Positions 1-9,973 of a stretch of 64,000 nucleotides of DNA are shown here, in pieces. The notes beneath the pieces are model-generated. The model worked only from the letters and a program-made list of their open reading frames with translations, ran no database searches and was not told the origin of the DNA. This stretch comes from an uncultured Alphaproteobacteria bacterium (GTDB lineage: Bacteria; Pseudomonadota; Alphaproteobacteria; RF32; CAG-239), in contig CAKQRZ010000006.1 in the NCBI GenBank assembly GCA_934271715.1, positions 46,614-110,613 on the forward strand. Reading direction: 5' to 3'. Position numbers and translations under genes: made by a program. Position 1 is the first letter of the stretch, and every line of letters begins with the position of its first letter.

Positions 1-1
1 G

Positions 2-577
2 TTTTTGGTGGTTGGTCTGGGCAATCCGGGGACGGAATATGCGGCTACCCGCCATAATGTTGGATTTATGGCGGCTGATGAGCTTCATCACCGCTATAAT
101 TTTTCACCGTTTCGCTCTAAATTTGACGGTTTAATCGCCGAGGGAAACATTGAAGGCGAAAAAGTTTATCTGCTGAAACCGCAGACATTTATGAACCTTT
201 CCGGCAACAGCGTTGTCAAAGCGGCTAATTTTTATAAGATTCTGCCGCAGAATATTGTGGTTATCCATGATGATATGGATTTGCCGACAGACAAGATTAA
301 AGCCAAGCTCGGGGGCGGCGCCGGCGGTCATAACGGACTTAAAAGCATAGATTCCTGCATTACTCCGAATTACAACCGCATCCGCATTGGTATCGGACAC
401 CCGCAAAACCGCGATGCCGACAGCATTGTCAATCATGTTCTTTCCGGCTTTTCCAAAGCAGATAAAGCAAATCTGGAAACCAATATTGATTTGGTTGCCG
501 ACTTAATCGGCGTGCTTTTCAAAAAAGGAATTGCCGAGTTTTCTAACCAGCTGGGCTTAAAGCTAAACCATAAATAA
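2..577 (+). CDS. pth: Peptidyl-tRNA hydrolase, 5' end outside window
   Basis: Pth hydrolyses the ester bond of peptidyl-tRNA released from stalled ribosomes and so recycles tRNA in the cytoplasm. Family motifs are visible in order: GLGNPG at the very start, TRHNVGF with the catalytic His, KPQTFMNLSG, HDDMDLP and GGGAGGHNGLKS. The frame is open to the first base of the window, and only a few N-terminal residues appear to be missing, because family members begin just before the GLGNPG motif. The true start therefore lies upstream of base 1. The gene ends 3 bases before the convergent nitroreductase gene. Confidence 0.96.
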   Translation, partial: FLVVGLGNPGTEYAATRHNVGFMAADELHHRYNFSPFRSKFDGLIAEGNIEGEKVYLLKPQTFMNLSGNSVVKAANFYKILPQNIVVIHDDMDLPTDKIKAKLGGGAGGHNGLKSIDSCITPNYNRIRIGIGHPQNRDADSIVNHVLSGFSKADKANLETNIDLVADLIGVLFKKGIAEFSNQLGLKLNHK

Positions 578-579
578 CT

Positions 580-1182
580 TTATTTGAAAATCTTAAAGCG
601 TCCGGCAATCGGTAAAAATGTTTTTTCCGCCGGTGTTTTTTCTATACTGCCAAACGGCATCTGCGCCAAAATTTGCCAATTATCCGGTAAGCTTAGCATC
701 TTTTTGACATCCGCTTCAATCAGCTCATTATAATGCTGCAGCGAAGCGCCGATTTCATTTTCGGCCAAAGCCTGCCAAACCATATATTGCAGCATGCCGT
801 TGGCCTCAAAAGTCCAGTCATGCATATTTTTTTGATACAGCGGAAAATCTTTCTGCAGCTTTTCCATAGTGTCTAAGTCTTCAAAAAACAAAATTGTGCC
901 GTAAGCGGCGGCAAACGAATTTATTTTTTGCGTCACGCTTTCTTTTTTATTAAACGGCGCTGCCGCTAAAACTTTTTGCAGCACTAAATTCCAAAAGTCC
1001 GCATGATATTGATTTAAGAGCAAAACCAAACGCGCAGACTGCGCATTAAACGGCGTCGGACAGTTTTTCAGGCAGTCTTTTAAAGTGTCTTCCAAACAAA
1101 AATCGGTCACAACGCGGGTATGCCCCAAAGCATATACCGAACGGCGGCGGATTAAACTATCCTGTTCAATACAATATGTCAT
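580..1182 (-). CDS. Nitroreductase family protein, Frm2/HBN1-like
   Basis: Flavin-dependent nitroreductase-fold protein of about 200 residues, closest in pattern to the small fungal/bacterial Frm2-HBN1 type. It shows RRSVYALG near the N-terminus, FNAQSARLVLL, an YGTILFFED stretch, NGMLQYMVWQALAENEIGASLQHYN and a C-terminal QMPFGSIEK segment; these are the conserved blocks of that subfamily. The start is set at the inner ATG (MTYCIEQ) because AAGGAGAT lies 7 bases upstream; the longer reading frame to 1233 has no ribosome binding site. The natural substrate is unknown. It is convergent with pth and sits just downstream of the TPR gene. Confidence 0.85.
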   Translation of the reverse strand: MTYCIEQDSLIRRRSVYALGHTRVVTDFCLEDTLKDCLKNCPTPFNAQSARLVLLLNQYHADFWNLVLQKVLAAAPFNKKESVTQKINSFAAAYGTILFFEDLDTMEKLQKDFPLYQKNMHDWTFEANGMLQYMVWQALAENEIGASLQHYNELIEADVKKMLSLPDNWQILAQMPFGSIEKTPAEKTFLPIAGRFKIFK

Positions 1183-1235
1183 TTTGCAATCTCCTTTACG
1201 GCAAAGAGATATGCCCTGCCCCGGCGATTTCAAGC

Positions 1236-2573
1236 CTAGCCGATGTAGTTTCTGATTTTTAAAATTGAGCGGCTGACATTTTTAACAGCAGATTTCAAGT
1301 TTAAGTCATTATAGACTTCCAGCGCCGAATTAAAATAGTTGCGGGCTTCTTCCATCAGCTTGTCATCATCATTCTGCTTGCCCAGCAAATAAAAAATATT
1401 GCCGATTTTTTCCTGAATTTCCGCCCAAGCCACCGGCTCATTATTCTGCATATAAATTTTTTGCTGATTTTTATAAGCTTCAATAGCCAGCTGCATCAGC
1501 TCATTGCTTTTTGTCTGCATGCCCAAAGCCGTCAGATAGTTGCCGAGATAGCCCTCTATCCGGCACCAAGAAGCCGGAAACTGCGCCAAAGAATACACTT
1601 TTTCAGCTTCGCGCAATTTAGACACCGCGTCGCGCAAAGCCTGCAAATCGGCGGTATATTTCCAATATTCATAATGCAGTAAAGCCAGATGATAAGAAAT
1701 AAGCCCGTAGTCATAAGGATAATTGCGGTTCAGATTCTTCTGCGCCGTCTGATAGCTGGAAATTGCCAATTTCAAATATTCGGCCGAATTTGCCCTATTT
1801 TGCAAAAATGCCGCTTCATAGAGCTGCCCTAAATTGTTATAAATGCAGCCGTAATAAATAGGCAGCCGCATAAACTGTTTATTTTTCAGCGCCGTATCAA
1901 AGAGGTTTTGGATAATTTCCACATCTTTCAGGCTCAGATTATCGCGGGTGTTGCACAAATAGATTTTACCCAGCATATTCATAATATAGGGCATAAACTC
2001 TTTTTGAATATCCTTAGGCGATTTGTCGGCCGAAAGCAGGGCTATCAGCTCGCTCAAAACCTTAGGCTGGCGGCGGCGCTGCTCATTGGTAACCGGAGTT
2101 ATAGCCGCCACGATAATCCCATATATCAACAGCAGCAGCGACTCCGAAAAATTGTTGGTATCCGTCAGATAATTCAACGGAATAAACAGGCTGTCCAAAA
2201 GCGAAAATGACAGACTGTTCGGAATTACATATTGGTTATCCACCTGAAAATTCAGCCGGATTTTGCCGTCTTCTTCATAGCCCCAAATCACTATATCCGC
2301 ACCGGTTGAACTCAAAATCTTATTGCCGCGGTCAATAAAATCAAAAAAGTTGCGGCTTTGCAAATTCAAAAAGCTTTTAGCAAACGGTTCATTAAAAAAA
2401 GTCACGCTGAACAAATTACTTTGTTTTAAAAGTTCGGCAAAGCGTAGGCCGCAGTTGAGGCTGCATTTATCCTCAAACGCCACTACCGTAACCCGAAACA
2501 GCCCCGTTTCTTCTTTCTTTTTCTGCGGAGCCAGCAAATTACATATATTCAGCAAATTCGGCGAAAACGACAT
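1236..2573 (-). CDS. TPR-repeat protein of unknown function
   Basis: A 445-residue protein without an obvious signal peptide. The N-terminal ~120 residues resemble an alpha/beta domain (FRVTVVAFED...GADIVIWGYEEDG), a pattern seen in proteins that carry an adenylate cyclase/TolB-N-like module ahead of TPRs. From about residue 230 helical pairs follow with TPR-like spacing (YNNLGQLYEAAF, YLKLAISSYQTAQKNL, LMQLAIEAYKNQQKIY, YFNSALEVYNDL). It follows the membrane protein gene 2574-3698 with no gap at all: the stop codon of that gene is followed directly by this ATG, and an AAGGA inside the lysine-rich tail of the upstream gene can serve as ribosome binding site. The two proteins probably work together; their function is not known to me. 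Confidence 0.7.
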   Translation of the reverse strand: MSFSPNLLNICNLLAPQKKKEETGLFRVTVVAFEDKCSLNCGLRFAELLKQSNLFSVTFFNEPFAKSFLNLQSRNFFDFIDRGNKILSSTGADIVIWGYEEDGKIRLNFQVDNQYVIPNSLSFSLLDSLFIPLNYLTDTNNFSESLLLLIYGIIVAAITPVTNEQRRRQPKVLSELIALLSADKSPKDIQKEFMPYIMNMLGKIYLCNTRDNLSLKDVEIIQNLFDTALKNKQFMRLPIYYGCIYNNLGQLYEAAFLQNRANSAEYLKLAISSYQTAQKNLNRNYPYDYGLISYHLALLHYEYWKYTADLQALRDAVSKLREAEKVYSLAQFPASWCRIEGYLGNYLTALGMQTKSNELMQLAIEAYKNQQKIYMQNNEPVAWAEIQEKIGNIFYLLGKQNDDDKLMEEARNYFNSALEVYNDLNLKSAVKNVSRSILKIRNYIG

Positions 2574-3698
2574 TTATTTTTCCTTTTTCCGAGCTGTGGT
2601 TTTGCGTTTTCTGCCAGTTTTGGCGGCTTTAGCCGGCGTGTTCAATGATTTTATATCGTTATGAATATCGGATATATTTTTTTTGACATCGGCAATAAAT
2701 TCCTGATTGATTTTTTTCAGGCTGCTGTCAAACGGGTGCAGCATGGTATAGCCAAGCCAGCTCATTATGCCGAAACCGATAATGACAAGGCTGTACTGAT
2801 TTATAGCAAACAGCTGGAACCAGCCGATTAACAGGCTTATACTGCAGATTTTTGCCACGCTGCGCACCAAAAAATTCAGGCTGTATTTATAGGCGGCCTG
2901 CGCGCTGTTGGTATTTTCAAACAAAGCGCCGGATTTTACGGCAACAAATTTGTTCCAAACCGCAAAAAATAACTCACTCCAGAAAAACGTGGTAAAAATC
3001 ACGCAGGAGCTAAAGCTGTATTCGCCCGAATCCAACAGCATCAGCGCCGCAATCAAATAGGCCAGCGCACAGCAGGAACCGTTGTCTAACGGAACCCGCA
3101 CCGTATTCAGATTGATGCAGAAATAGCCGCCTAAGGTGCCTATCAGCAAGGCAGAGCATAAGGTTATATATAAAGGAGCGGCTGAAAATAGAAACAGCAC
3201 CGCCATGCCGAGCAAGGTTACAACCGACGGAACTATAACAATGTGCGGCAGAAAGTTCAATACTCCGTAAAAAATACAAAAGACAGAAAAGAAAACTATT
3301 AAGCATAATCTGGCTGCCCAAACATTGTGCATGCCGTATGAAAAACCGTCGCCGAGCGGCTGCAGAAATACCGTTGCAGCGACGCAGGCCGAAACAATCA
3401 GCCCATAACGCCAGCCTGAGCAGAACATGGATGCTATAAAAATAACCGCGGCAAATAATAACGGCAAAAAAGCACGGGCGGCAGTTAAAGGCTCAATAAA
3501 ATCATTATGCTCAAAAAAGTAATATACAAAAACCGTGCCGACCGCATAAAACATATAAATATAGCTGAAAGGCAGCATTGTCGGCTTAACCTGCAAGGTT
3601 TGCTGATATTTGTTGGCAATAGGCGTAAACACCAGCAGCATTGCCGCAAAACCCGCCAATACCAACAACATAAAGATAATTATACTTGTATTGAACAT
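2574..3698 (-). CDS. Multi-pass membrane protein with basic C-terminal tail
   Basis: A 374-residue protein with about ten predicted hydrophobic helices starting at the N-terminus (SIIIFMLLVLAGFAAMLLVF) and ending near residue 320. A hydrophilic cytoplasmic tail follows that ends in a Lys/Arg-rich stretch (AAKTGRKRKTTARKKEK), suggestive of binding to nucleic acid or an acidic surface. I do not recognise the family. It is the first gene of a two-gene unit with the TPR protein, whose start codon directly abuts its stop. GGGAG is placed 9 bases before the ATG. Confidence 0.65.
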   Translation of the reverse strand: MFNTSIIIFMLLVLAGFAAMLLVFTPIANKYQQTLQVKPTMLPFSYIYMFYAVGTVFVYYFFEHNDFIEPLTAARAFLPLLFAAVIFIASMFCSGWRYGLIVSACVAATVFLQPLGDGFSYGMHNVWAARLCLIVFFSVFCIFYGVLNFLPHIVIVPSVVTLLGMAVLFLFSAAPLYITLCSALLIGTLGGYFCINLNTVRVPLDNGSCCALAYLIAALMLLDSGEYSFSSCVIFTTFFWSELFFAVWNKFVAVKSGALFENTNSAQAAYKYSLNFLVRSVAKICSISLLIGWFQLFAINQYSLVIIGFGIMSWLGYTMLHPFDSSLKKINQEFIADVKKNISDIHNDIKSLNTPAKAAKTGRKRKTTARKKEK

Positions 3699-3740
3699 AT
3701 TTTATACTCCCTCTTTTGAAGCCAGTATAAACGTAATTTG

Positions 3741-5024
3741 TTAAATTATTCTTTTCAATTTACAAATAAAAAATGAATCCATTCCATTTTGCGAAGTTGC
3801 GTAAAATGGCAGCGTACGGATAAATCCCTGAGAAGTGATAAGCGCGTCTTTCCATTTGCCGAAAATGGAAATTTGTTCATCTTGAATCGGACAGATTTTA
3901 AATTCAGAGTGTTTTTTTACAAATTCTGCGATTTGTATTTCACCTTCTTCTTTGGCAATTGAACAAGTGCTGTAAACAAGTTCTCCGCCGATTTTCAGCG
4001 CTGATTTGCAGGAGCTGAGCAGCTGTTTTTGCAAAGCGGCTTGCTGAACCACATCATCTTTGGTTTTGATATAAAGCACTTCGGGATGGCGGCGAAAAGT
4101 TCCTGTCGCCGAACAAGGCGCATCAAGCAAAATAATGTCAAATTGCTCGGTATTATTCTGTAAAAATTCCAAAGCATCGGCAGCGATGGTCTTGACATTT
4201 TCCAGCCCTAAACGTTTCATGTTTTGCTTTAAAGTTTCCAAACGTTCAGCGGAAATATCAATAGCCGTAACATCGGCGCCGCTGTCGGCAAGCTGCGCGG
4301 TTTTTCCGCCGGGAGCAGCGCACAAATCCAGAGCTTTTAAGCCGTGCAAATCTTTAGGCAAAGTCTGCACCGGCAGGCTGGCGGCAGCATCCTGCACCCA
4401 CCAAGCGCCGTCATTATAGCCGGCAAGCAGCGGAATTTTCGGATTATTGTATAAACGCAGCGAACCATTCGGCAATAAATCAGCGTGTAATTTTTCCGCC
4501 CAGTCAGCCGGATTTTCTTTTACGGTAATGTCCAGCGGAGGCAAAATATTAAGGCTTTGAGCTGTTTGTTTTATTTCGGCATCGGAATACCCATCTAAAA
4601 TTTGTAAAAAATTTCCCGGAAGGGGATTTATTGTTTCTATTTTTTTTAATAAAGCTTCTTTCTGCGCAGAAATTTTTCGTAAAACGGCGTTAGCCAGTCC
4701 GCCGAGAAAGCGGTCTGTCGTGTGGCGGATATTTGCTACAGTTTCGTTAATAACCGCATACGGAGCAGTTTGCATATATAAAATTTCACATTCCGCCAAT
4801 ATAAGCAGATATTCGGCAAAACGATGTTTATGGGGAATTTTTTTGCTTAAAAAGGAATGCAAAACCGCATGCAGCGCAACATAACGCCGCAATGCGGTCA
4901 GAATTAGCATATTGGCAAAAGGCAAATCTTTTTCGGAGAATTGCTTTTTAAGCTCTCTGAAAAAGACCTTATCCTCTAAGATGGATTGCAGAGTTTGTGC
5001 TGCTTTAATTCTTAGATTCTGCAT
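3741..5024 (-). CDS. rsmB: 16S rRNA (cytosine-967-C5)-methyltransferase RsmB
   Basis: Methylates C967 of 16S rRNA using S-adenosylmethionine. The first ~130 residues form the NusB-like RNA-binding domain typical of RsmB (Fmu/Sun). The C-terminal Rossmann domain shows the SAM site LDLCAAPGGKTAQLA, the motif IV nucleophile region LLDAPCSATGTFRRHPE with Pro-Cys, and the motif VI LVYSTCSI with the catalytic Cys. Length (427) is normal. The start overlaps the end of the RND permease gene by 20 bases, so it is likely co-transcribed with the efflux operon, an unusual partnership. AAAGG precedes the ATG. Confidence 0.93.
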   Translation of the reverse strand: MQNLRIKAAQTLQSILEDKVFFRELKKQFSEKDLPFANMLILTALRRYVALHAVLHSFLSKKIPHKHRFAEYLLILAECEILYMQTAPYAVINETVANIRHTTDRFLGGLANAVLRKISAQKEALLKKIETINPLPGNFLQILDGYSDAEIKQTAQSLNILPPLDITVKENPADWAEKLHADLLPNGSLRLYNNPKIPLLAGYNDGAWWVQDAAASLPVQTLPKDLHGLKALDLCAAPGGKTAQLADSGADVTAIDISAERLETLKQNMKRLGLENVKTIAADALEFLQNNTEQFDIILLDAPCSATGTFRRHPEVLYIKTKDDVVQQAALQKQLLSSCKSALKIGGELVYSTCSIAKEEGEIQIAEFVKKHSEFKICPIQDEQISIFGKWKDALITSQGFIRTLPFYATSQNGMDSFFICKLKRII

Positions 5025-8000
5025 TTTTGCCTTTCACTTTTTTGTGGTCGGTAATAGTTTGGATTAAGATATACATCAACGGAATGAATACCAATCCGGC
5101 CAATGTACCGACAACCATACCCGTAAACACAGGCACGCCCACGGCCACACGGCTTCCTGCCGATGCGCCTGTCGCCCATACCAACGGAGCCACACCCAAG
5201 ATAAAGGTGCAGGCAGTCATCAGCACGGCGCGGAAACGTTCACGCGTACCATACAAAGCAGATGTCAAAATCGACTTGCCATCCATGTGTGCTTCACGGG
5301 CAAATTCCACAATCAAAATCGCGTTTTTAGCGGCCAGACCAACCAGCAGCACCAAACCCAATTGAGCGTAAATACTCAAAGACATGTTGGTGGCAAACAA
5401 GCCGCAGGTTGCGCCCAGCATAGCCGTCAAAACCGACAGCATAACGGCAAGCGGAATCATCCAGCTTTCATATTGCGCCACCATGAACAAATATGCAAAC
5501 AAAGCGGCAAATGCGATAATGTAGAAAATTTGTCCCTGGTTGTTTTTTTCTTGCAAGCTGGTGCCAGACCAAGCATAGGTATAGCCTTTAGGCAAAGTCT
5601 GAGTAGCCAAATCTTCCAAAGCCTGCATTGCCTCACCAGAGCTATATCCGCTGGCAGCAACTGCGTTTACGGTTGCAGCCGGATATTGGTTGTAGCGGTC
5701 GATACCTCGCGGCAGCAGAACAGTCTTCATCTTAATCAAACTTCCAAGCGGTACCATTTCTCCTTTGCCGCTCTGAACATAGATTTTGTTCAGGCTGTCA
5801 AGGTCTTTACGATACTTCCAGTCGGCTTGAATTTTAACTTTGTTCACTTGAGTTCCGAGGTTAATATCATTGATATGCGAAGAACCTATATATGTTTGCA
5901 AGGTGCTGTAAATATCACCCACGGCAACACCGAGCGATTCGGCTTTTTCACGGTCAATTTCAATATAAGCGTGCGGAGTTTGCGCGTTAAAGGTTGAATA
6001 AGCCAATGAAATTTGCGGCAAAGCCATAGCCTGACGCGTAAACGCATTTACCGTTTTTTCCAAGTCTTTCATATCGGTATTGTCAACGGCCTGAATTTTG
6101 AAGTCCATAGCGTTGGTAGAACCCAAACCCGGAATAGCCGGCATTTCAAACATTTGAATCTTTGCTTCCGAAAAGTTTGAAACACGAGCCATCAGGTTGC
6201 GCAAAACATTGGTGGAATACATATCATCGCCTTTACGCTCAGCCCAGTTTTTGAGCGAGATAACGGCAAAGCCTACGTTTTCACCCTGACCGGCCATGAT
6301 ACTGAAACCTTCCATTGTCATCACGGATTCAATTGCCGGATGGTCTTTGATGGCTTCCAGCATTTTTTCATTTACAGCTTTCGTTCTGACGTTTGAAGCG
6401 CCTTCAGGCAGCTGCACGTTCACCATGATAATACCCTGGTCTTCATCAGGCAAGAAAGATGTCGGAGTGATTTTGATAAAAAATGCATTTAAGGTAAACA
6501 AAATCAAAAGCATAAACACAATTACGCTTATTTTTCGCCCGATATAGCCGACAGCCACCAGATATTTATTGGTTGTTCCCTGAATAAAGCGGTTGAACCA
6601 CCCCAAAAATCCGGTTTCTTTTTGTTCAAACGGACGTAAGAATGTTGCCGATAATGCCGGTGACAAAGTCAATGCGTTTACGGCAGAAAAACCTACGGCA
6701 AAGGCAATGGTAATGGCGAATTGCTGATAAATTTTACCGGTAATACCGCCCATGAAGGCGATTGGTACGAAAATTGCCAGCAATACCAAAGTAGTGGCTA
6801 CAACGGCGCTGGAAACTTGGCTCATCGCTTTTATGGCAGCCTCTTTGGCTTTCAGTTTTTCTTCTTGCATCAGGGCAAGTGTACGTTCAACAACCACGAT
6901 GGCGTCATCAACCACCAGACCAATAGCCAGCACCAAACCGAACAAGGTCAAAATGTTTAAGTTAAATCCCAGAGTTTTCATCATGGCGAATGTGGCTAAG
7001 ATAGACACCGGAATAGCTATTGACGGCACCAAAGTTGCGCGCCAGTCTTGCAAAAAGACATAGCAAACCAACACCACCAACAAGAATGTCAAAAACAATG
7101 TGAAGAACACTTCTTCAATAGAAGCAGAAATAAATTCTGTCGTATCCTTAAAGATTTTTACTTCCAAATCTTCTGGATAAAAACGTTCCAATTTAGCCAG
7201 TTCAGCGCGGACGGCTTTCATAGCGTTAATGGAGTTGGCGCCAGAAGATTTGTTAATCATAATAGACACAGCCGGCTGTCCGTCAACGGTTGAGTTCATC
7301 AAATAGTCTTCCGAACCCAGTTCTACGCGAGCAATATCTTTCAGGCGAACCAATCCGCCTTCTTCGGCCGTGCGCACAATGATATTTTCAAAATCTTTCG
7401 GGTCGTTCAAGCGGCCTTGAGTTTCCAATGAATATACCAAAACTTGCTTGCCGTCGCCCGGAGCCGAACCGATAGAACCTAAAGAAGGCTGAACGTTTTG
7501 GCTGGTAATGGCTGCTTTAATGGCGGAAATCGGAATATTTAGGGCGGCGACTTTGTCGGCGTCAATCCATACGCGCATACTTGTTGCCGAACCCATAATA
7601 TTAACTTCGCCCACACCATAGGCACGGCTCAAAGCAATTTTAATATTATTTTCAACGTAATTATTTAAGTAGTTGCTGTCGTATGTACCTTTTGGAGATG
7701 TTACCTGCATAAACGCCAAAATATCTGAAGAACGGCGTTCCACGGTTACACCATAGGTTTGCACTTCTGACGGCAGAGAACTCAATGCCTGCTGCACGCG
7801 GTTTTGCACTTTTACTTGGTCCAAATCAGGGTCTGTGCCGGTTTCAAAGGCAATAGACAGCTGATAAGCGCCGGAGTTATAAGAAGAAGATGACATATAC
7901 AGCATATTTTCAATACCGTTAATGTTCTTTTCCAGCGGAATACCAACGTTTTTAGCAACGGTTTCAGCACTTGCGCCGACGTATACTGTAGATACACGGA

Positions 8001-8130
8001 TTTCCGGAGGTGCAATTTCCGGATACATGCCGATAGGCATTGTAAACACCGAAACCAAGCCGGCCAATGCCATAACAATAGCGATTACTACGGCAAAGCG
8101 AGGTCTTTCAATAAAAAACTTAGAAAACAT
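5005..8130 (-). CDS. RND efflux permease, HAE1/AcrB type
   Basis: Inner-membrane proton/drug antiporter of a tripartite efflux pump, 1041 residues, the usual size for AcrB/MexB. The N-terminal helix (FAVVIAIVMALAGLVSVF) is followed by the porter-domain motif GASAETVAKNVGIPLE. The proton-relay pair sits in GLVLAIGLVVDDAIVVVER (two adjacent Asp), and the second half repeats the fold with GLVLLVGLAAKNAILIVEFA (the conserved Lys of helix 10). It is downstream of its periplasmic adaptor (17-base gap) and the TetR regulator; no outer-membrane TolC-like gene is in the window. Substrates cannot be told from sequence. Confidence 0.96.
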   Translation of the reverse strand: MFSKFFIERPRFAVVIAIVMALAGLVSVFTMPIGMYPEIAPPEIRVSTVYVGASAETVAKNVGIPLEKNINGIENMLYMSSSSYNSGAYQLSIAFETGTDPDLDQVKVQNRVQQALSSLPSEVQTYGVTVERRSSDILAFMQVTSPKGTYDSNYLNNYVENNIKIALSRAYGVGEVNIMGSATSMRVWIDADKVAALNIPISAIKAAITSQNVQPSLGSIGSAPGDGKQVLVYSLETQGRLNDPKDFENIIVRTAEEGGLVRLKDIARVELGSEDYLMNSTVDGQPAVSIMINKSSGANSINAMKAVRAELAKLERFYPEDLEVKIFKDTTEFISASIEEVFFTLFLTFLLVVLVCYVFLQDWRATLVPSIAIPVSILATFAMMKTLGFNLNILTLFGLVLAIGLVVDDAIVVVERTLALMQEEKLKAKEAAIKAMSQVSSAVVATTLVLLAIFVPIAFMGGITGKIYQQFAITIAFAVGFSAVNALTLSPALSATFLRPFEQKETGFLGWFNRFIQGTTNKYLVAVGYIGRKISVIVFMLLILFTLNAFFIKITPTSFLPDEDQGIIMVNVQLPEGASNVRTKAVNEKMLEAIKDHPAIESVMTMEGFSIMAGQGENVGFAVISLKNWAERKGDDMYSTNVLRNLMARVSNFSEAKIQMFEMPAIPGLGSTNAMDFKIQAVDNTDMKDLEKTVNAFTRQAMALPQISLAYSTFNAQTPHAYIEIDREKAESLGVAVGDIYSTLQTYIGSSHINDINLGTQVNKVKIQADWKYRKDLDSLNKIYVQSGKGEMVPLGSLIKMKTVLLPRGIDRYNQYPAATVNAVAASGYSSGEAMQALEDLATQTLPKGYTYAWSGTSLQEKNNQGQIFYIIAFAALFAYLFMVAQYESWMIPLAVMLSVLTAMLGATCGLFATNMSLSIYAQLGLVLLVGLAAKNAILIVEFAREAHMDGKSILTSALYGTRERFRAVLMTACTFILGVAPLVWATGASAGSRVAVGVPVFTGMVVGTLAGLVFIPLMYILIQTITDHKKVKGKNAESKN

Positions 8131-8147
8131 TTTTCTTTTATCCTATT

Positions 8148-9323
8148 TTATTTTTCTAACAAACCGACCTTAATCGGAGAGTTGTTTTGAATTTTTACAT
8201 TACCGGAAACGACAATCATTTCACCTTCTTTTAATCCGTTGATAATGACTTGTTCGTTTTCGTTAATAGTGTCGCCCAAAACCACTCGGCGTTGTTCTGC
8301 TACACCATGCAAATCGTTTTCTTTACTTTTGCTTTCATCAATTTTGGCAATATAAACAAATGCTCCGTCGGTGTCATAGTTTAGTGCAGATTGAGGAACA
8401 ACAATAGAATGTATCGGTTTGCCGGTTAAAATTGCAGACTGAACGTAGTTTCCCGGAATTAGTTTTTGGTCAGAATTGTCAACATCTACAAAAATAGAAA
8501 CAGTAGCGGTAGCCGAGTTGATTTCATTGTTTAAGAATTTATCTACAACTTTTTCATCAATTACTTCGCCATCGGCCAAAGTAATGCGAGCGGTTAAATC
8601 TTCAGCTTTATGACCCATCTTTTTAACTTGCAAAACTTCTTTGTCCGTCAAAGAAAAAGAAATTCTCATCGGGCTGATTTGCACGATTTTTGCCAATACC
8701 TGATTGGAGGCAACAACATAGTTTCCTTTGGTTACCAAAGCTTTACCGATGCGGCCGCTGATTGGCGCTGTTACTTTTGTGTTGTCCAAATCAATTTTAG
8801 CCACATCTAAGTTGGCCTGAGCTTCTTCAACTGAGGCTTTAGCTTGTAAATATCCGCTTTGAGAAGAGTCAAAAGTTGCTTTGGATGCAAATTTTTCACT
8901 GCTCAATTTTACCTGACGGTTGTAGTCGCGCTCAGCTCTTACCAAGTTTGCTTTGGCGCTGTCTAGTCTTGCTTTTGCCAAATCATAGGCGGCCTGATAT
9001 TTAGAAGGGTCTATTTCAAACAAAACATCGCCTTCGTTTACAAGCTTGCCTTCTTGGAACAATACCTTTTCTACCGTGCCGGTAACTTGCGGCAAAATGT
9101 TTACTTCGTTTATTGTTTCAACATATGAAATTTTGGTTTGAGCCGAAGTGATATCTTTTGTTTCGCTTTTTTGCGCCAAGACATAAACTTCTCCCATTCC
9201 ATAGCCCATTCCCTGAGCAGATGGAGACAAGCGTCCTTTTAAATACCAACCGATAGAAATGCACACCAATAAGATTGCAATTCTAACAATGGCTCCTTTA
9301 ATGTTTGGAGAACTAATTTTCAT
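8148..9323 (-). CDS. RND efflux periplasmic adaptor (membrane fusion protein)
   Basis: AcrA/MexA-type adaptor that links the RND permease to an outer-membrane channel. It has an N-terminal membrane anchor (VRIAILLVCISIGWYLKG, about residues 12-29), a lipoyl/barrel half-motif (VNILPQVTGTVEKVLFQEGKLV), a helical hairpin (about residues 110-175, YDLAKARLDSAKANLVRAE), the second lipoyl half (VTAPISGRIGKALVTKGNYV) and a beta-barrel/membrane-proximal end. No lipobox Cys is seen, so it is anchored by its helix. The start overlaps the end of the tetR gene by 11 bases, which indicates coupled translation; GGAAGGTG lies 7 bases upstream. Confidence 0.94.
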   Translation of the reverse strand: MKISSPNIKGAIVRIAILLVCISIGWYLKGRLSPSAQGMGYGMGEVYVLAQKSETKDITSAQTKISYVETINEVNILPQVTGTVEKVLFQEGKLVNEGDVLFEIDPSKYQAAYDLAKARLDSAKANLVRAERDYNRQVKLSSEKFASKATFDSSQSGYLQAKASVEEAQANLDVAKIDLDNTKVTAPISGRIGKALVTKGNYVVASNQVLAKIVQISPMRISFSLTDKEVLQVKKMGHKAEDLTARITLADGEVIDEKVVDKFLNNEINSATATVSIFVDVDNSDQKLIPGNYVQSAILTGKPIHSIVVPQSALNYDTDGAFVYIAKIDESKSKENDLHGVAEQRRVVLGDTINENEQVIINGLKEGEMIVVSGNVKIQNNSPIKVGLLEK

Positions 9324-9948
9324 TGTTTACACCTTCCGTTTTTATACTGTTAAAAATTAAATTAAATCCTTGTCTTACAATTTGTTCAAAATCCAAAGTC
9401 ATCCGTTTTGCCAAATAGTTTTCTAAAAGCCCCATCCACATGGCTTGCAGAATTTCCGTGATGCTTTCTACATCTGTATCGTCTTTTATTTTTTTGTTTT
9501 TTTTGAGTTTCAACAAAGTGTCTGTCATAAGTTTGCGAGAAATCTCGCTGGTTTGTTCCACCAAAGGGCGGATTTTTACCAAAATAGCTTCGCTCCATTC
9601 CATTTGACAGGTAATAAAAAAGATAAATTTATATTCAAGCGGATTTTTTTTCATGTGATGATAAGCAAGCAGCATCATGTCAGCCAAAATATCCAAATTT
9701 TCTTCTTCTTTACCGGCACGAAATTCTTCAAGTCGTTTTATATGTTTCTGCACAAAATCATTGATTAGTGCAGCTACAATATCCGGCTTGTTGCGAAAAT
9801 ACCAATAAACCGCGCCTTTAGTCAAATTTATGCGTTTGGCGATTTCATCAAAAGTGGTTTTTGAATAGCCTTTTTCATAAAAAATATCCATGGCGGATTC
9901 TAAAATCGCCTGTCTGGTTTGCTCTGCATCTTCTTTTGTTCTGCGCAT
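9313..9948 (-). CDS. TetR/AcrR family repressor of the efflux operon
   Basis: A 211-residue regulator with the N-terminal TetR helix-turn-helix at about residues 28-60 (TTFDEIAKRINLTKGAVYWYF) and a C-terminal ligand-binding domain. It is the first gene of the operon tetR-adaptor-permease-rsmB and overlaps the adaptor gene, so it most likely represses its own transcription together with the pump. Two inverted repeats lie directly upstream (9974-9987 and 10025-10042). Ligand unknown. Confidence 0.92.
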   Translation of the reverse strand: MRRTKEDAEQTRQAILESAMDIFYEKGYSKTTFDEIAKRINLTKGAVYWYFRNKPDIVAALINDFVQKHIKRLEEFRAGKEEENLDILADMMLLAYHHMKKNPLEYKFIFFITCQMEWSEAILVKIRPLVEQTSEISRKLMTDTLLKLKKNKKIKDDTDVESITEILQAMWMGLLENYLAKRMTLDFEQIVRQGFNLIFNSIKTEGVNNEN

Positions 9949-9973
9949 TGCGGATATACCTTTGATTTATATT

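Noticed and set aside
5287..5997. 236-codon plus-strand ORF
   Set aside because: Lies wholly antisense to the RND permease gene; no ribosome binding site and no family pattern.
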